Source: Mesorhizobium sp. NZP2298
GTDB lineage: Bacteria > Pseudomonadota > Alphaproteobacteria > Rhizobiales > Rhizobiaceae
Assembly: GCF_013170825.1 (NCBI RefSeq)
Contig: NZ_CP033365.1
Coordinates: 1 to 64,000 of the forward strand
DNA length: 64,000 bases
Reading direction: 5' to 3'
In this document: in pieces, positions 9,900-19,329 of the stretch
How the letters are laid out: every line of letters starts with the position of its first letter
Position numbering within the stretch: the stretch's first letter is position 1
Notes under the pieces: model-generated
Database searches by the model: none
Told to the model about the DNA's origin: nothing
What the model saw: the letters and a program-made list of their open reading frames with translations, nothing else
Position numbers and translations under genes: made by a program

Positions 9900-10703
9900 A
9901 TGGACGGATTGATGAAGGGCAAGCGCGGGCTTGTCATGGGTGTCGCCAACGATCATTCGATCGCCTGGGGCATCGCTCAGAAATTGTCCGAACATGGGGC
10001 GGAGCTCGCCTTCACCTACCAGGGCGAGGCCTTCGGCCGCCGGGTCAAGCCGCTCGCCGACAGGCTGGGCGCGTCGCTGGTCGTTCCCTGCGATGTCGAG
10101 GACAGCGCTTCGGTCACCGCCACGTTCGAGACGCTTGGCAATGCCTGGGGCGGGCTGGATTTCGTCGTCCATGCCATCGGCTTTTCCGACAAGAATGAGC
10201 TGAAGGGCCTTTACGCCGACACCAGCCGCGACAACTTCGTCCGCACCATGGTGATCTCCTGCTATTCCTTCACCGAAGTCGCCCGCAATGCCGCGCCATT
10301 GATGACGCAGGGCGGCTCGATGATCACGCTGACCTATGCCGGTTCGGTCCGCGTCATGCCGAACTACAATGTCATGGGCGTCGCCAAGGCCGGCCTCGAG
10401 GCCAGCGTGCGTTATCTCGCCAATGACTATGGTCCGCGCGGCATCCGGGTGAACGGCATCTCGGCGGGGCCGGTGCGCACGCTCGCCGGCGCCGGCATTT
10501 CGGACGCCCGCCACATGTTCTCCTACCAGCAGCGCAACTCGCCGCTGCGCCGTACCGTGACCATCGACGAGGTCGGCGGCTCGGCGCTTTATTTGCTGTC
10601 CGACCTGGCTTCCGGGGTCACCGGTGAAATCCACTATGTCGATTCCGGCTATCACATCGTATCGATGCCGACGCTCGATGAGTTGAAGCAGACGGATGGC
10701 TAA
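9900..10703 (+). CDS. fabI: Enoyl-ACP reductase FabI
   Basis: FabI reduces trans-2-enoyl-ACP, the last step of each fatty acid elongation cycle, and is the target of triclosan. The 267-residue short-chain dehydrogenase-like protein has the cofactor segment GLVMGVANDHSIAWGIA, and the FabI catalytic spacing of a tyrosine six residues before a lysine (YNVMGVAK). Start ATG 9900 follows AAAGGA in the 31-bp gap after fabB. A second ATG four codons in (MKGKRG) is also possible. Confidence 0.96.
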   Translation: MDGLMKGKRGLVMGVANDHSIAWGIAQKLSEHGAELAFTYQGEAFGRRVKPLADRLGASLVVPCDVEDSASVTATFETLGNAWGGLDFVVHAIGFSDKNELKGLYADTSRDNFVRTMVISCYSFTEVARNAAPLMTQGGSMITLTYAGSVRVMPNYNVMGVAKAGLEASVRYLANDYGPRGIRVNGISAGPVRTLAGAGISDARHMFSYQQRNSPLRRTVTIDEVGGSALYLLSDLASGVTGEIHYVDSGYHIVSMPTLDELKQTDG

Positions 10704-10819
10704 CGAGTACTGGAACGGGTCAAGGCGACACGTTTCGGGCAACATGGATGGAGCCGTTTCGCAGGAATGGTCCTTTTCCAGTAAAGAAATAATCCTCTCC
10801 AGTAAAATTGGATGCATTC

Positions 10820-10848
10820 GCGGAAACTCATTTTAAGAGGATTTCCGC
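10820..10848. promoter_or_regulatory. Inverted repeat upstream of the GGDEF/EAL gene
   Basis: A perfect 7-bp inverted repeat (GCGGAAA at 10820-10826, TTTCCGC at 10842-10848) lies 30 bases before the GGDEF/EAL start. Further upstream, TCCAGTAAA occurs twice (10777-10785 and 10798-10806), exactly 21 bp apart, and TACTGGAA (10708-10715) is an inverted copy of TTCCAGTA. These could be operator sites or a leader hairpin. No binding protein can be named. Confidence 0.35.
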
Positions 10849-10878
10849 TATAGAGGCCCGCAATCTGGGGACCTTTGA

Positions 10879-12423
10879 ATGCCTGCCGTCAGCAACCCGA
10901 AGCGAACACCGGTGTTCCGACTGCTCACGATAGCGAGTTCGGGGATTGGCAGTTTCGTCCTCGGCATCTGGGGTCTGAAGCACGGTCTCGGCGCTGAGTT
11001 TGCCGGCATATCGGTGGACATGATGGTCGCGATCATGGCTGCGCTTTGCGCGCTCGCGGCATCGGTGGCGGCAATGTCCTTCTTCGCCGGCGTCGATGAA
11101 TCGGCGGATTTCGTTTTCAACGAAACCCATTTCGACAAGCTGACGGGACTTCTGGCGCGACCGGCGATGGTCGGCAAGATCGCCGAGGCGGCATGCGTGA
11201 CAAGCCGGACCGGGGAACCGGTGTTCCTGATCGACATCGACATCGACCGGTTCAAGCAGGTCAACGATGCGATTGGCTATAGCCAGGGCGACGAGTTGAT
11301 CCGCGCCTTCACCAAGCGGCTGCAAGACAGCGTGCCCGCACGCGCCCTGATCGGGCGCATCGGGGCCGGGGAGTTCGCAATATTGCTACCGGATCACCAG
11401 ATCCAAGGGACGATGGAGGGCATGATCGAGCGGCTCATCGACGAGATGATGGAGCCCTATGAACTCAGCAGCCATCAGCAATCGGTGAGCCTGTCCGTGG
11501 GCATCGTGGCCATGCCCAAGGATGGCGTCGATCCGGTCCTTATCCTGCGCCGGTCCAACCTGGCGCTGCAGCATGCGCGCGCCAGCGGCGTCGGCAACTG
11601 GTCGGTATTCGACAGCGAGATGGGACGAGTCGCCGATTATCGCCAATGGGTGGAATCCGAGCTGCACACGGCTTTCGAACGTGGCGATTTCGACCTCCAC
11701 TATCAGCCACAGCTCGACCTGCCGAGCGGCCGCATCGTCGGCTATGAAGCGTTGATCCGCTGGAACCATCCTGAACGAGGCATGATCCCGCCCATGGAGT
11801 TCATCCAGATCGCCGAGGAAACCGGAATGATCAACCCGATCGGCGAATGGGTCCTGCGCAAAGCCTGCAACGACGCCCGACATTTGCCAGACGACTGTTT
11901 CGTCGCGGTCAACATTTCGCCGGTCCAGTTCATGACCAAGGATTTCGTCGGCATCGTGCGCGACACGATGCGGGCCACCGGCATCAAACCGTCGCGGCTG
12001 GAGCTGGAGGTCACCGAGACGGCGATGATGCAGGATCGCGATCGCGCTGCCGCCATCCTGAAAGAGCTTGCCGAAATGGGCATCTCCGTTGCCGTCGATG
12101 ATTTCGGCACCGGCTATTCGAACCTCAGCTATCTGATCGATTTCTCGTTCGGCAAGCTGAAGATCGACCGCTCCTTCGTCAGCCGCATCGATACCGATTC
12201 CAGCTCCGGCGCCGTCGTCTCGACCATTGTCGGGCTTTCGCGTGCGCTTGGCGTCAGCATCATTGCCGAAGGCGTCGAGACCGAGAGCCAGGCAACGCTG
12301 CTGCGGGCGGCCGGCTGCGAGGTGGTGCAAGGTTACCTGTTCGGCCGGCCGGCGCCACTCAAGATCAGCCTTGGTGGCGGGCAAGCCACGGAAGAGGTCC
12401 GACGCGTCGCCAATCTGCACTGA
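10879..12423 (+). CDS. Membrane GGDEF/EAL protein, probable c-di-GMP phosphodiesterase
   Basis: A 514-residue inner-membrane protein of cyclic di-GMP signalling. Two hydrophobic segments lie near residues 15-33 and 47-69, followed by a GGDEF domain and an EAL domain. The GGDEF signature is degenerate (GAGEF at 162-166), so cyclase activity is doubtful. The EAL domain keeps YEALIRWNHP (EAL at 290-292), NISPVQF, LELEVTET, DDFGTGYSNLSYL, KIDRSFV and AEGVET, which together suggest an active phosphodiesterase. ATG 10879 is used. The gene stands alone, converging with the methyltransferase 17 bp away. Confidence 0.88.
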   Translation: MPAVSNPKRTPVFRLLTIASSGIGSFVLGIWGLKHGLGAEFAGISVDMMVAIMAALCALAASVAAMSFFAGVDESADFVFNETHFDKLTGLLARPAMVGKIAEAACVTSRTGEPVFLIDIDIDRFKQVNDAIGYSQGDELIRAFTKRLQDSVPARALIGRIGAGEFAILLPDHQIQGTMEGMIERLIDEMMEPYELSSHQQSVSLSVGIVAMPKDGVDPVLILRRSNLALQHARASGVGNWSVFDSEMGRVADYRQWVESELHTAFERGDFDLHYQPQLDLPSGRIVGYEALIRWNHPERGMIPPMEFIQIAEETGMINPIGEWVLRKACNDARHLPDDCFVAVNISPVQFMTKDFVGIVRDTMRATGIKPSRLELEVTETAMMQDRDRAAAILKELAEMGISVAVDDFGTGYSNLSYLIDFSFGKLKIDRSFVSRIDTDSSSGAVVSTIVGLSRALGVSIIAEGVETESQATLLRAAGCEVVQGYLFGRPAPLKISLGGGQATEEVRRVANLH

Positions 12424-12440
12424 ACGCGATACGCATCGTT

Positions 12441-13466
12441 TCAGCGACGCGCGACAAACACCTTGAACATGCCGTCGCGGGCAAGCTCGGCGTGGCTGGC
12501 AAAGGCGGCCGACAGCACCGGCTCGTATGGAAGCTGGCGGTTGGCGACCATGACCAGCCTGCCGCCGGGCTTGAGCGCCTTGGCTGCCGCGCGGATCATG
12601 CCGGCACCGATCTCCGGCTCCGCCGCACGGCTGCGATGAAAGGGCGGGTTCATGGCGATGACGTCATAGCGGCGCTCGACAGGCTCGGCGAGCAGATCCG
12701 TCCAAAAGAAGCCTTGCGCCACGGTGCTGCCGAGGTTTCCCTTGGCAGCCTCCAGGGCATCGAAATCCGCCTCGTAAAGGTCGAGCGCCGACAAGCCCGG
12801 CGAACGGGCAGCCATTTCAGCCGCCACATAGCCCCAGCCGGCGCAGAAATCGGCCGCATTGCCACGCAGATCGCCGGGCAAATTGTCGACCAGCAGTTTC
12901 GAACCCGCATCGACGCGATCGAAGGAAAACATGCCGGGTGCGGTGCGGAACCGGTCCTCGACCAGCAAGGTGGGGTTGGCGGCCCGAAACGCCGCGGCAG
13001 CTCGCATATCCGCCGGACGGCGCAGCCAGAAGGCAATGCCGTGATATTTCGGCATATGCCCGTCGAGGGACACGAACTCGTCGACGCGCTTGCGCAGGCT
13101 GGCAACCCCCTCGTCCTTGCCGCCGGCGATGATGACCAGTCCGCCCGGCACCACGCGCTCGAGAGCCTCGGCGATACGCAGTTCGTTCTGGCCGCGATGG
13201 CGGCCAGCGAGCACCAGGGCGGCATCAAAACCGTCACCCACCGGTTGCGGCGTGACCGTGAAACCCGCCGCCTGCAACGCGCGGAAATGCGGCCGGAAGC
13301 CCTGTACGAGATGCAGCGAGGCCTCGAAGCCAGGTGGTGAGCGCAGGCCGGGCTCGGCGCCGAGGAAGAGGATGCGCTCGCCCTTTCCCGGCAAGGCAAT
13401 AGCCTCGGCCTCGAACGGATGGAAAAGCGTCTTCAGCGCTTCAGCGGGCATAGCCGTGTTCCCCAT
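12441..13466 (-). CDS. RsmC-like class I methyltransferase
   Basis: A SAM-dependent methyltransferase of about 341 residues resembling RsmC/RlmG, enzymes that methylate guanine N2 in rRNA. Two halves are visible: an N-terminal domain with FDAALVLAGRHRGQNELRI, probably a degenerate methyltransferase fold, and a C-terminal catalytic domain with DFCAGWGYVAAEMA (SAM binding) and the target-base motif MNPPFHRSR. ATG 13466 or the ATG five codons later (13451, with GGGGAA at good distance) are both plausible starts. A palindromic repeat directly precedes the gene. Exact rRNA target is inferred only. Confidence 0.8.
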   Translation of the reverse strand: MGNTAMPAEALKTLFHPFEAEAIALPGKGERILFLGAEPGLRSPPGFEASLHLVQGFRPHFRALQAAGFTVTPQPVGDGFDAALVLAGRHRGQNELRIAEALERVVPGGLVIIAGGKDEGVASLRKRVDEFVSLDGHMPKYHGIAFWLRRPADMRAAAAFRAANPTLLVEDRFRTAPGMFSFDRVDAGSKLLVDNLPGDLRGNAADFCAGWGYVAAEMAARSPGLSALDLYEADFDALEAAKGNLGSTVAQGFFWTDLLAEPVERRYDVIAMNPPFHRSRAAEPEIGAGMIRAAAKALKPGGRLVMVANRQLPYEPVLSAAFASHAELARDGMFKVFVARR

Positions 13467-13473
13467 GGTCTTA

Positions 13474-13517
13474 CGCAATTCCTGTGGGAAAGCACTACGC
13501 ACTTTCCTGGAATTGCG
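13474..13517. repeat. Intergenic palindromic repeat, family B, copy 1
   Basis: A 44-bp imperfect palindrome with outer arms CGCAATTCC (13474-13482) and GGAATTGCG (13509-13517) and inner GGAAAG/CTTTCC. Copies with the same design occur at 17723 and 60424. It lies eight bases upstream of the first methyltransferase start. It resembles the short palindromes scattered between genes in rhizobial genomes. Confidence 0.7.
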
Positions 13518-13524
13518 CCAAACG

Positions 13525-13552
13525 AAAACGGGCGCGACATAAGCCGCGCCCG
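13525..13552 (-). terminator. Rho-independent terminator of pnp
   Basis: On the minus strand, 22 bases after the pnp stop, a perfect 8-bp GC stem (CGGGCGCG/CGCGCCCG) with an 8-base loop is followed by GTTTTCG. This is the expected end of the rpsO-pnp transcript. Confidence 0.75.
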
Positions 13553-13574
13553 CTCCGATTGTCGGTCAGTTTGC

Positions 13575-15722
13575 TCAGGCTGCGTCTTCTTCGCCTTCGG
13601 CCTTCTTTTCGCGCACGATTTCCTTGCCGGTGGCCTGGTCGACAACCTTCATCGACAGGCGGACCTTGCCGCGCTCGTCGAAGCCCATCAGCTTGACCCA
13701 GACCTTATCGCCTTCCTTGACGACATCCGAGGTCTTGGCAACGCGGTCATTGGCGAGCTGCGAGATGTGGACGAGACCATCGCGGGGACCAAAGAAATTG
13801 ACGAAAGCGCCGAAGTCGGCGGTCTTGACGACCGTGCCTTCGTAGATCTCGCCGACTTCCGGCTCGGCGACGATGGTGTGGATCCATTTCTTCGCCGCCT
13901 CGATCTCCTTGGCGTTGGAGGAAGCGATCTTCACCGTGCCGTCGTCCTCGATGTTGATCTTGGCGCCGGTCTTCTCGACGATCTCGCGGATGACCTTGCC
14001 GCCCGAGCCGATGACGTCGCGGATCTTGTCGGTCGGAATATGCATGACCTCGATGCGCGGCGCGAACTCGCCGAGTTCGGCGCGGGCGCCGGTCAGGGCA
14101 TGCGCCATTTCGCCGAGGATATGCTGGCGGCCATCCTTGGCCTGGTCCAGCGCGATCTTCATGATCTCCTCGGTGATGCCCTCGATCTTGATGTCCATCT
14201 GCAGCGAGGTGATGCCGTTGGCGGTGCCGGCGACCTTGAAGTCCATGTCGCCGAGGTGATCTTCGTCACCCAGGATGTCGGACAGAACCGCGAAGCGCTC
14301 GCCTTCCTTGATCAGGCCCATGGCGATACCGGCAACGGGCTTGGCCAGCGGCACGCCGGCATCCATCAGCGCAAGCGAGGTGCCGCAGACGGTTGCCATC
14401 GACGACGAGCCGTTGGACTCGGTGATCTCCGAGACGACGCGCAGCGTGTAGGGGAACTGGTCAGCGCTCGGCAGCATCGGCCGGATGGCGCGCCAGGCGA
14501 GCTTGCCGTGGCCGATTTCGCGACGGCCCGGCGAACCCATGCGGCCGGTCTCGCCGACGGAATAGGGAGGGAAGTTGTAGTGAAGGAGGAACTTCTCCTT
14601 GTACATGCCGGTCAGCGAATCGACATACTGTTCGTCTTCGCCAGTGCCGAGCGTGGCAACGACCAGCGCCTGGGTCTCGCCGCGAGTGAACAGCGCCGAA
14701 CCATGGGTGCGCGGCAGCACGCCGACTTCGGAAACGATCTTGCGGACCGTCTTCAGGTCGCGGCCATCGATGCGCGAGCCGGTGTCGAGGATGTTCCAGC
14801 GCACGACCTTGGCCTGGAGTTCCTTGAACACGGAACCGATCTGCTCGGAAGTGTATTTGGGCTCTTCGCCTTCGGCCGGAGCGAACGCGGCCTTGACCTT
14901 GGCCTTGACGGCGTCGACGGCGGCATAGCGCTTCTGCTTGTCGGTGATCTTGTAGGCTTCGCGAAGCTCGTCGCCGACGATGTTCAGCATTTCGCCTTCG
15001 AGCGCGGAATAGTCAGGCGCGGTGAAGTCCCGTGGCTCCTTGGCGGCAACTTCGGCCAGCTTGATGATGGCATCGATAACCGGCTGGAAGCCCTTGTGGC
15101 CGAACATGACAGCGCCGAGCATCAGCTCTTCGCCAAGTTCCTTGGCTTCCGACTCAACCATCAGCACGGCGTCGGCGGTGCCGGCGACAACGAGGTCGAG
15201 CTTGGATTCCTGCATCTCGTCGATGTGCGGGTTGAGAACGTACTCGCCGTTGATGTAGCCGACGCGCGCGCCGCCGACCGGACCCATGAAGGGAACGCCC
15301 GACAGGGTCAGCGCGGCCGAGGTGGCAACGATCGACAGGATGTCCGGATCGTTCTCGAGGTCATGCTGGACGACCGTGACGACGATCTGGGTATCGTTCT
15401 TGTAGCCGTCGGCGAAGAGCGGACGGATCGGGCGGTCGATGAGGCGCGAAACCAGCGTTTCCTTTTCGCTCGGACGGCCTTCACGCTTGAAATAGCCGCC
15501 CGGGATCTTGCCGGCGGCGTAGGTCTTTTCCTGGTAATTGACGGTCAGCGGAAAGAAATCCAGGCCGGGCTTGGGCTCCTTCATCGAAACGACGGTGGCC
15601 AGAACCTTGGTCTCGCCGTAGGTGGCAAGCACAGCGCCGTCAGCCTGGCGCGCGATCTTGCCGGTTTCGAGGATGAGCGGGCGACCGCCCCATTCGATTT
15701 CTACTTTGTGTTGATTGAACAT
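13575..15722 (-). CDS. pnp: Polyribonucleotide nucleotidyltransferase (PNPase)
   Basis: PNPase degrades RNA phosphorolytically from the 3' end and is part of the degradosome. The 715-residue protein shows two RNase PH domains (first near [18 protein letters not shown], second near [11 protein letters not shown] with GRREIGHG), a KH domain with [11 protein letters not shown], and an S1 domain with [22 protein letters not shown] 15722 follows AAAGGACAAG and gives the standard N-terminus [13 protein letters not shown]. The frame stays open for 83 codons upstream, but that part looks unconserved. It lies downstream of rpsO, as in most bacteria. Confidence 0.97.
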   Translation of the reverse strand: MFNQHKVEIEWGGRPLILETGKIARQADGAVLATYGETKVLATVVSMKEPKPGLDFFPLTVNYQEKTYAAGKIPGGYFKREGRPSEKETLVSRLIDRPIRPLFADGYKNDTQIVVTVVQHDLENDPDILSIVATSAALTLSGVPFMGPVGGARVGYINGEYVLNPHIDEMQESKLDLVVAGTADAVLMVESEAKELGEELMLGAVMFGHKGFQPVIDAIIKLAEVAAKEPRDFTAPDYSALEGEMLNIVGDELREAYKITDKQKRYAAVDAVKAKVKAAFAPAEGEEPKYTSEQIGSVFKELQAKVVRWNILDTGSRIDGRDLKTVRKIVSEVGVLPRTHGSALFTRGETQALVVATLGTGEDEQYVDSLTGMYKEKFLLHYNFPPYSVGETGRMGSPGRREIGHGKLAWRAIRPMLPSADQFPYTLRVVSEITESNGSSSMATVCGTSLALMDAGVPLAKPVAGIAMGLIKEGERFAVLSDILGDEDHLGDMDFKVAGTANGITSLQMDIKIEGITEEIMKIALDQAKDGRQHILGEMAHALTGARAELGEFAPRIEVMHIPTDKIRDVIGSGGKVIREIVEKTGAKINIEDDGTVKIASSNAKEIEAAKKWIHTIVAEPEVGEIYEGTVVKTADFGAFVNFFGPRDGLVHISQLANDRVAKTSDVVKEGDKVWVKLMGFDERGKVRLSMKVVDQATGKEIVREKKAEGEEDAA

Positions 15723-16089
15723 GTCTTGTCCTTTGTATGAGGAAAGGCCGCGCCGTTTCAGCGTGCGCGGGTGCCCTTTCCTCTGCTTCCTTTCTCGGGC
15801 AGCCACGGGCAAGACAACGGGAGGCTCGGGTTTCATCGGCGCGGTGGCCTTACGAGCGTCCTGCAATCCTGCCCCATGACCGTCCATGGGTGGCTTCGAG
15901 TGGCCCTCTGCGCGCTCGAAGCCGGATATGGCCAATCGATCGACTGGCCTGCGCACAACCCCGAAACCCACGGCTTACGGAACGCGTCATGCGCAAATTC
16001 AACTTTTGGAGCGCCCGGCCGGCATCCGGAAGGGTGCGCGGCGCTCCAGTCCTGCATCCGAGATCGGGTTGGCCCGGGCTCGAATGCGC

Positions 16090-16122
16090 GACCGGCGGAC
16101 TCCTTGAAGGAGCCCGCCGGTC
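16090..16122 (-). terminator. Large hairpin in the rpsO-pnp spacer
   Basis: A 9-bp perfect stem (GACCGGCGG at 16090-16098, CCGCCGGTC at 16114-16122) is extended inside by CTCC/GGAG. It starts seven bases beyond the rpsO stop on the minus strand. There is no T-run, so it is either an inefficient terminator or, as in E. coli rpsO-pnp, an RNase III or stability hairpin. The remaining 367 bases to pnp hold no gene I can support. Confidence 0.55.
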
Positions 16123-16128
16123 AATTCG

Positions 16129-16398
16129 TCAACGGCGCAGACCGAGCTTCTCGATCAGTGTCTGATAGCGCGCGTCGTCCTTGCGCTTGAGATAATCAAG
16201 CAGGCTGCGGCGCTGGGACACGAGAGCGAGCAGACCACGGCGGGAATGGTTATCCTTCTTGTGGTCCTTGAAATGGTCGGTCAGGTTCTTGATGCGCTCG
16301 GAAAGGATGGCCACCTGGACTTCCGGAGAACCGGTATCGCCCTTGGCGGTAGCGAATTCACCCATCAATTCCTTCTTGCGCTCGGCAGTAATCGACAT
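16129..16398 (-). CDS. rpsO: 30S ribosomal protein S15
   Basis: Primary 16S rRNA-binding protein of the small subunit platform. The 89-residue sequence is the standard size and contains the family core [36 protein letters not shown] and [15 protein letters not shown] 16398 follows AAGGAAAAACACG. A -10-like TATATG lies on the minus strand at 16501-16506, about 100 bases upstream, so rpsO may have its own promoter and a leader of around 95 bases. Order truB, then rpsO, then pnp is conserved, but here corA sits between truB and rpsO. Confidence 0.97.
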   Translation of the reverse strand: MSITAERKKELMGEFATAKGDTGSPEVQVAILSERIKNLTDHFKDHKKDNHSRRGLLALVSQRRSLLDYLKRKDDARYQTLIEKLGLRR

Positions 16399-16581
16399 CG
16401 TGTTTTTCCTTATCTGTTTGAGGAAACGGGTCGCCCTCAGCCGGGATGTCGTCCAGCAGGGGCCGGTGCGAGCAAAGCGTCGTGGCGCTATGCTGCGGCG
16501 CATATAGTGCAATTCCCGGCAAAACACCAGCCCAATTCACCAAGCCGGCTTTTCAGCCCCAAATGGCAAGTTTCGGCGCAG

Positions 16582-17676
16582 TCAAAGCCATTTCTTCCAT
16601 TTGAAGAACGCAATCAGGCCGACCGCGATAACAGCCATGAACAGGAGCGCTTCCGGATAGCCGTAATAGGCCTTCAACTCCGGCATGTTCCACGGCGAGC
16701 TCTCGGGATCGAAATTCATGCCCCAGACACCGACCAGGAAGGTGAGAGGCATGAAGATGACCGAAACGATGGTGAGATAGCTGATGACGTCGTTGGTGCG
16801 CGCCTGGCTCAGGGACAGATGCATCTCGATCAGGCCGGTCAGCATGTCGCGCTGGGTCTCGACGAGTTCGATCAGCCTGAGCGAATGGTCGAGCGTGTCA
16901 TTGAGGAAGACCTTGGTCTCGGCTCTGACATAGGGCACTTCGTTGCGGATCAGCGTCGCCAACGCATCGCGCATCGGCCACAGCACGCCCTTCAGCACAT
17001 TGGCGTCGCGCCGCAATTCGTGCAACTGCCGCATCTGATGCTTGTGCGGCGAATGCAGCATCTCATCCTCGATGCTGTCGACCAGATCGCCGGCCCCCTC
17101 GATCGGCGGAAAATAGCTGTCTACGATAGCGTCGATAAGCGCGTAGGCCAGATAGTCGGCGCCGCGGGTCCGCAACCGGTTGGGCGCCGAACTCTCGATG
17201 CGCTTGCGCACCGGGTCGAACGGATCGCCCTCCCGCTCCTGGAAGGTGACGACGAAGTTCTCGCCGAGGAAGAGAGCGATCTGTTCGTAGCGATGCGAGG
17301 TGACATCGTCGATCATGCGCACGACGACGAAGGCATGATCCTCGAAGAAGTCGACCTTCGGCCGCTGGCCGGTGTTGACGACATCCTCCAGCGCCAGCGG
17401 ATGAAGGCTGAAGATGCGGCCGATCTCCTCGATCAGCCCGATGTTGGCGAGGCCGGTGCAGTCGAGCCAGATCACCGGCCATTTCCGGCAATTCGCCTCG
17501 ACGTCGGCGATGCTGGCATTGTCGATGGTCTTGAACTTCTGCGGCGAGATCAAGGTCAGCCGCAATTCGGAGCGCCGCGCCGCCGGATCGGCGATCAGCG
17601 TACCCGGCGAGGCGCCGACCGGCGGCCGCCTTGTCTTCACCGGCGCCCGCTTTTTCACCGCCTCGGCTTTTGCCAT
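16582..17676 (-). CDS. corA: CorA-family magnesium transporter
   Basis: A divalent cation channel of the inner membrane (magnesium; some members take cobalt or export zinc). The 364-residue protein has the long cytoplasmic domain with the helix-rich stretch before the pore, then the first membrane helix VISYLTIVSVIFMPLTFLVG, the signature GMN in WGMNFDPE near residue 320, and a second helix LLFMAVIAVGLIAFF with the basic KWKKWL tail. GAGGGGCAC precedes ATG 17676. It interrupts the usual truB-rpsO linkage and is preceded by a palindromic repeat, which suggests a later insertion. Confidence 0.92.
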   Translation of the reverse strand: MAKAEAVKKRAPVKTRRPPVGASPGTLIADPAARRSELRLTLISPQKFKTIDNASIADVEANCRKWPVIWLDCTGLANIGLIEEIGRIFSLHPLALEDVVNTGQRPKVDFFEDHAFVVVRMIDDVTSHRYEQIALFLGENFVVTFQEREGDPFDPVRKRIESSAPNRLRTRGADYLAYALIDAIVDSYFPPIEGAGDLVDSIEDEMLHSPHKHQMRQLHELRRDANVLKGVLWPMRDALATLIRNEVPYVRAETKVFLNDTLDHSLRLIELVETQRDMLTGLIEMHLSLSQARTNDVISYLTIVSVIFMPLTFLVGVWGMNFDPESSPWNMPELKAYYGYPEALLFMAVIAVGLIAFFKWKKWL

Positions 17677-17722
17677 GTGCCCCTCGAGCGTAGAGTCGAC
17701 GTGAAGTTAGAACCTTGTTCTC

Positions 17723-17766
17723 GCAATTTCGAACAGAAAACCGTTTCACACTTTTCCTGGAATTGC
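17723..17766. repeat. Intergenic palindromic repeat, family B, copy 2
   Basis: A 44-bp imperfect palindrome with arms beginning GCAATTTCG and ending CCTGGAATTGC, inner AGAAAACCG/CTTTTCC. Same length and design as the copy at 13474. It fills the gap between the truB stop and the corA start. Confidence 0.7.
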
Positions 17767-17774
17767 TTCAGCCG

Positions 17775-18752
17775 TCAGCCGGCAAAGACCCGCTTGGGCT
17801 TGAACATGCCCTGTTCGATCGCACCGATGGCCACCAGCTTGCCGCGCGCCGTCGCGCAGGCCTCTTCGGCCTCCACCGGCGCATCGCGGCCGCGAATGAT
17901 GACTGGATTGCCGAGACGGATCTTGGTCGCCGCGTCATCGCTGATGGCGATCTGCGGCAAGCAGTCGAGAGCGGCCGATGTGTCGACAAGAAGCGCATCG
18001 ATGGCATCGAAGTCGACGGGGATCTCTATCGGCTCCGCGCCGTCGGCGGGCTCCGGTTTGTCCTCACCTCGTGCTCCGAAGCGAGCCGCCTCGAGCTCGG
18101 CGATGGTGACGAAATCCTCTTGCGTGAACGGCTCGACCTCGACCCGGCGCAGGTCGGAAATATGGCCGAAGCAGCCAAGGTCGCGGCCCATGTCGCGGGC
18201 CAGCGAGCGTACATAGGTGCCCTTGCCGCATTCGACCTCGAAAACCGTGCGATCAGCATGGTGCTCGATGATGTCCAGACGACCAATCTCGATCTCGCGC
18301 GGGGGAATGTCGACCGTCTCGCCCTCGCGGGCAAGGTCATAGGCGCGTTCGCCTGATATCTTGATGGCCGAGAATTGCGGCGGCGTCTGCATGATGACAC
18401 CGGTGTATTTCGCTAGCAACGCCTTCACCTCGGCTTCCGCCGGACGCAGGTCGGAGCTCTTCGTCACCGGCCCTTCGAGATCGTCGGTGGAGCGCTCATC
18501 GCCCCAGGCGACGGTGAAGCGATAGATCTTGGCGCCGTCCTGCACGTAAGGCACGGTCTTGGTGGCTTCGCCGAGCGCGATCGGCAGCATGCCGGAAGCC
18601 AGCGGATCGAGCGTGCCGGCATGGCCGGCCTTCTCTGCCTGGAACAGCCACTTGATCTTGGAGACAGCCTCGGTCGAGCCCATGCCGACCGGCTTGTCGA
18701 GCACCACCCAGCCGGAGACCGGCCGGCCCTTCTTCTTGCCGCGGCGCGCCAT
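17775..18752 (-). CDS. truB: tRNA pseudouridine(55) synthase TruB
   Basis: TruB converts uridine 55 in the T loop of tRNAs to pseudouridine. The 325-residue protein has the family N-terminus [20 protein letters not shown], the catalytic aspartate in [20 protein letters not shown], and the substrate segment [18 protein letters not shown]. The C-terminal part is longer than in E. coli and has a PUA-like end ([16 protein letters not shown]). Its ATG overlaps the rbfA stop by one base (TAATG), and AAGGACAG lies upstream, which indicates translational coupling. Confidence 0.96.
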   Translation of the reverse strand: MARRGKKKGRPVSGWVVLDKPVGMGSTEAVSKIKWLFQAEKAGHAGTLDPLASGMLPIALGEATKTVPYVQDGAKIYRFTVAWGDERSTDDLEGPVTKSSDLRPAEAEVKALLAKYTGVIMQTPPQFSAIKISGERAYDLAREGETVDIPPREIEIGRLDIIEHHADRTVFEVECGKGTYVRSLARDMGRDLGCFGHISDLRRVEVEPFTQEDFVTIAELEAARFGARGEDKPEPADGAEPIEIPVDFDAIDALLVDTSAALDCLPQIAISDDAATKIRLGNPVIIRGRDAPVEAEEACATARGKLVAIGAIEQGMFKPKRVFAG

Positions 18753-19204
18753 TATTCGCTGTCCTTGTCGTCTTTGGCCTTGATGTCTTTGTCCTTGTCG
18801 TCATCGTTTTGGCCTTCGGCACCCAGATCCCGCGCCACCTCGGGCGACTTCAGGAGATCGTTGATCCTGGCGAAATTGTCGAAGGAGGTGTCGAGCTTGA
18901 AGCGGAACTCCGGCATGAATTTCATCTGCCGCAGGGCGCCCGAGACACGGCCACGGACGAATTTCGCATGCTTGTTCAGCGCCTCGACTACCGCATCGGT
19001 ATCCTTGGCACCGAGTGGCGAAACGAACGCGGTAGCGACCCTCAGATCGGTGGACATACGCACTTCCGACACCGAAATGACGGTGTTCTCGATCAGCGGA
19101 TCGATGATCTCGCCGCGTTGCAATGTTTCAGACAGCGCATGGCGCACCTGCTCGGCGACGCGCAGCATGCGCTGGGATGGGCCGGATGTGGTGGAACGGG
19201 GCAT
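18752..19204 (-). CDS. rbfA: 30S ribosome-binding factor RbfA
   Basis: RbfA binds the 30S subunit near the 5' helix of 16S rRNA and is needed for maturation and cold growth. The 150-residue protein has the KH-like core: [45 protein letters not shown] compared in short segments, and [20 protein letters not shown]. The C-terminus is a highly charged tail rich in Asp and Lys ([15 protein letters not shown]), longer than in enterobacteria. ATG 19204 is chosen over a start 48 bases upstream, which would add an unconserved arginine-rich leader. It overlaps truB by one base. Confidence 0.93.
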   Translation of the reverse strand: MPRSTTSGPSQRMLRVAEQVRHALSETLQRGEIIDPLIENTVISVSEVRMSTDLRVATAFVSPLGAKDTDAVVEALNKHAKFVRGRVSGALRQMKFMPEFRFKLDTSFDNFARINDLLKSPEVARDLGAEGQNDDDKDKDIKAKDDKDSE

Positions 19205-19329
19205 TTTTCTCAATCCTGAAAGCGTGAGGCGCGGAGTAGGACCGTGCCGCATGTCTCAAATGGGTCATTCTCAAAAGGCTTTGGGCGGCGGTCTTTCGAC
19301 CACCGCCCGGCACCGCAAGTCACGCGAAC

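Noticed and set aside
13419..15740. A 773-codon open frame on the plus strand opposite pnp
   Set aside because: High-GC antisense shadow; composition is Asp/Leu/Arg-rich without family features, while pnp on the other strand is fully conserved.
15723..15971. N-terminal extension of PNPase through the open upstream frame
   Set aside because: The extension is arginine/proline-rich and unlike any PNPase; ATG 15722 has a good ribosome site and the standard N-terminus.
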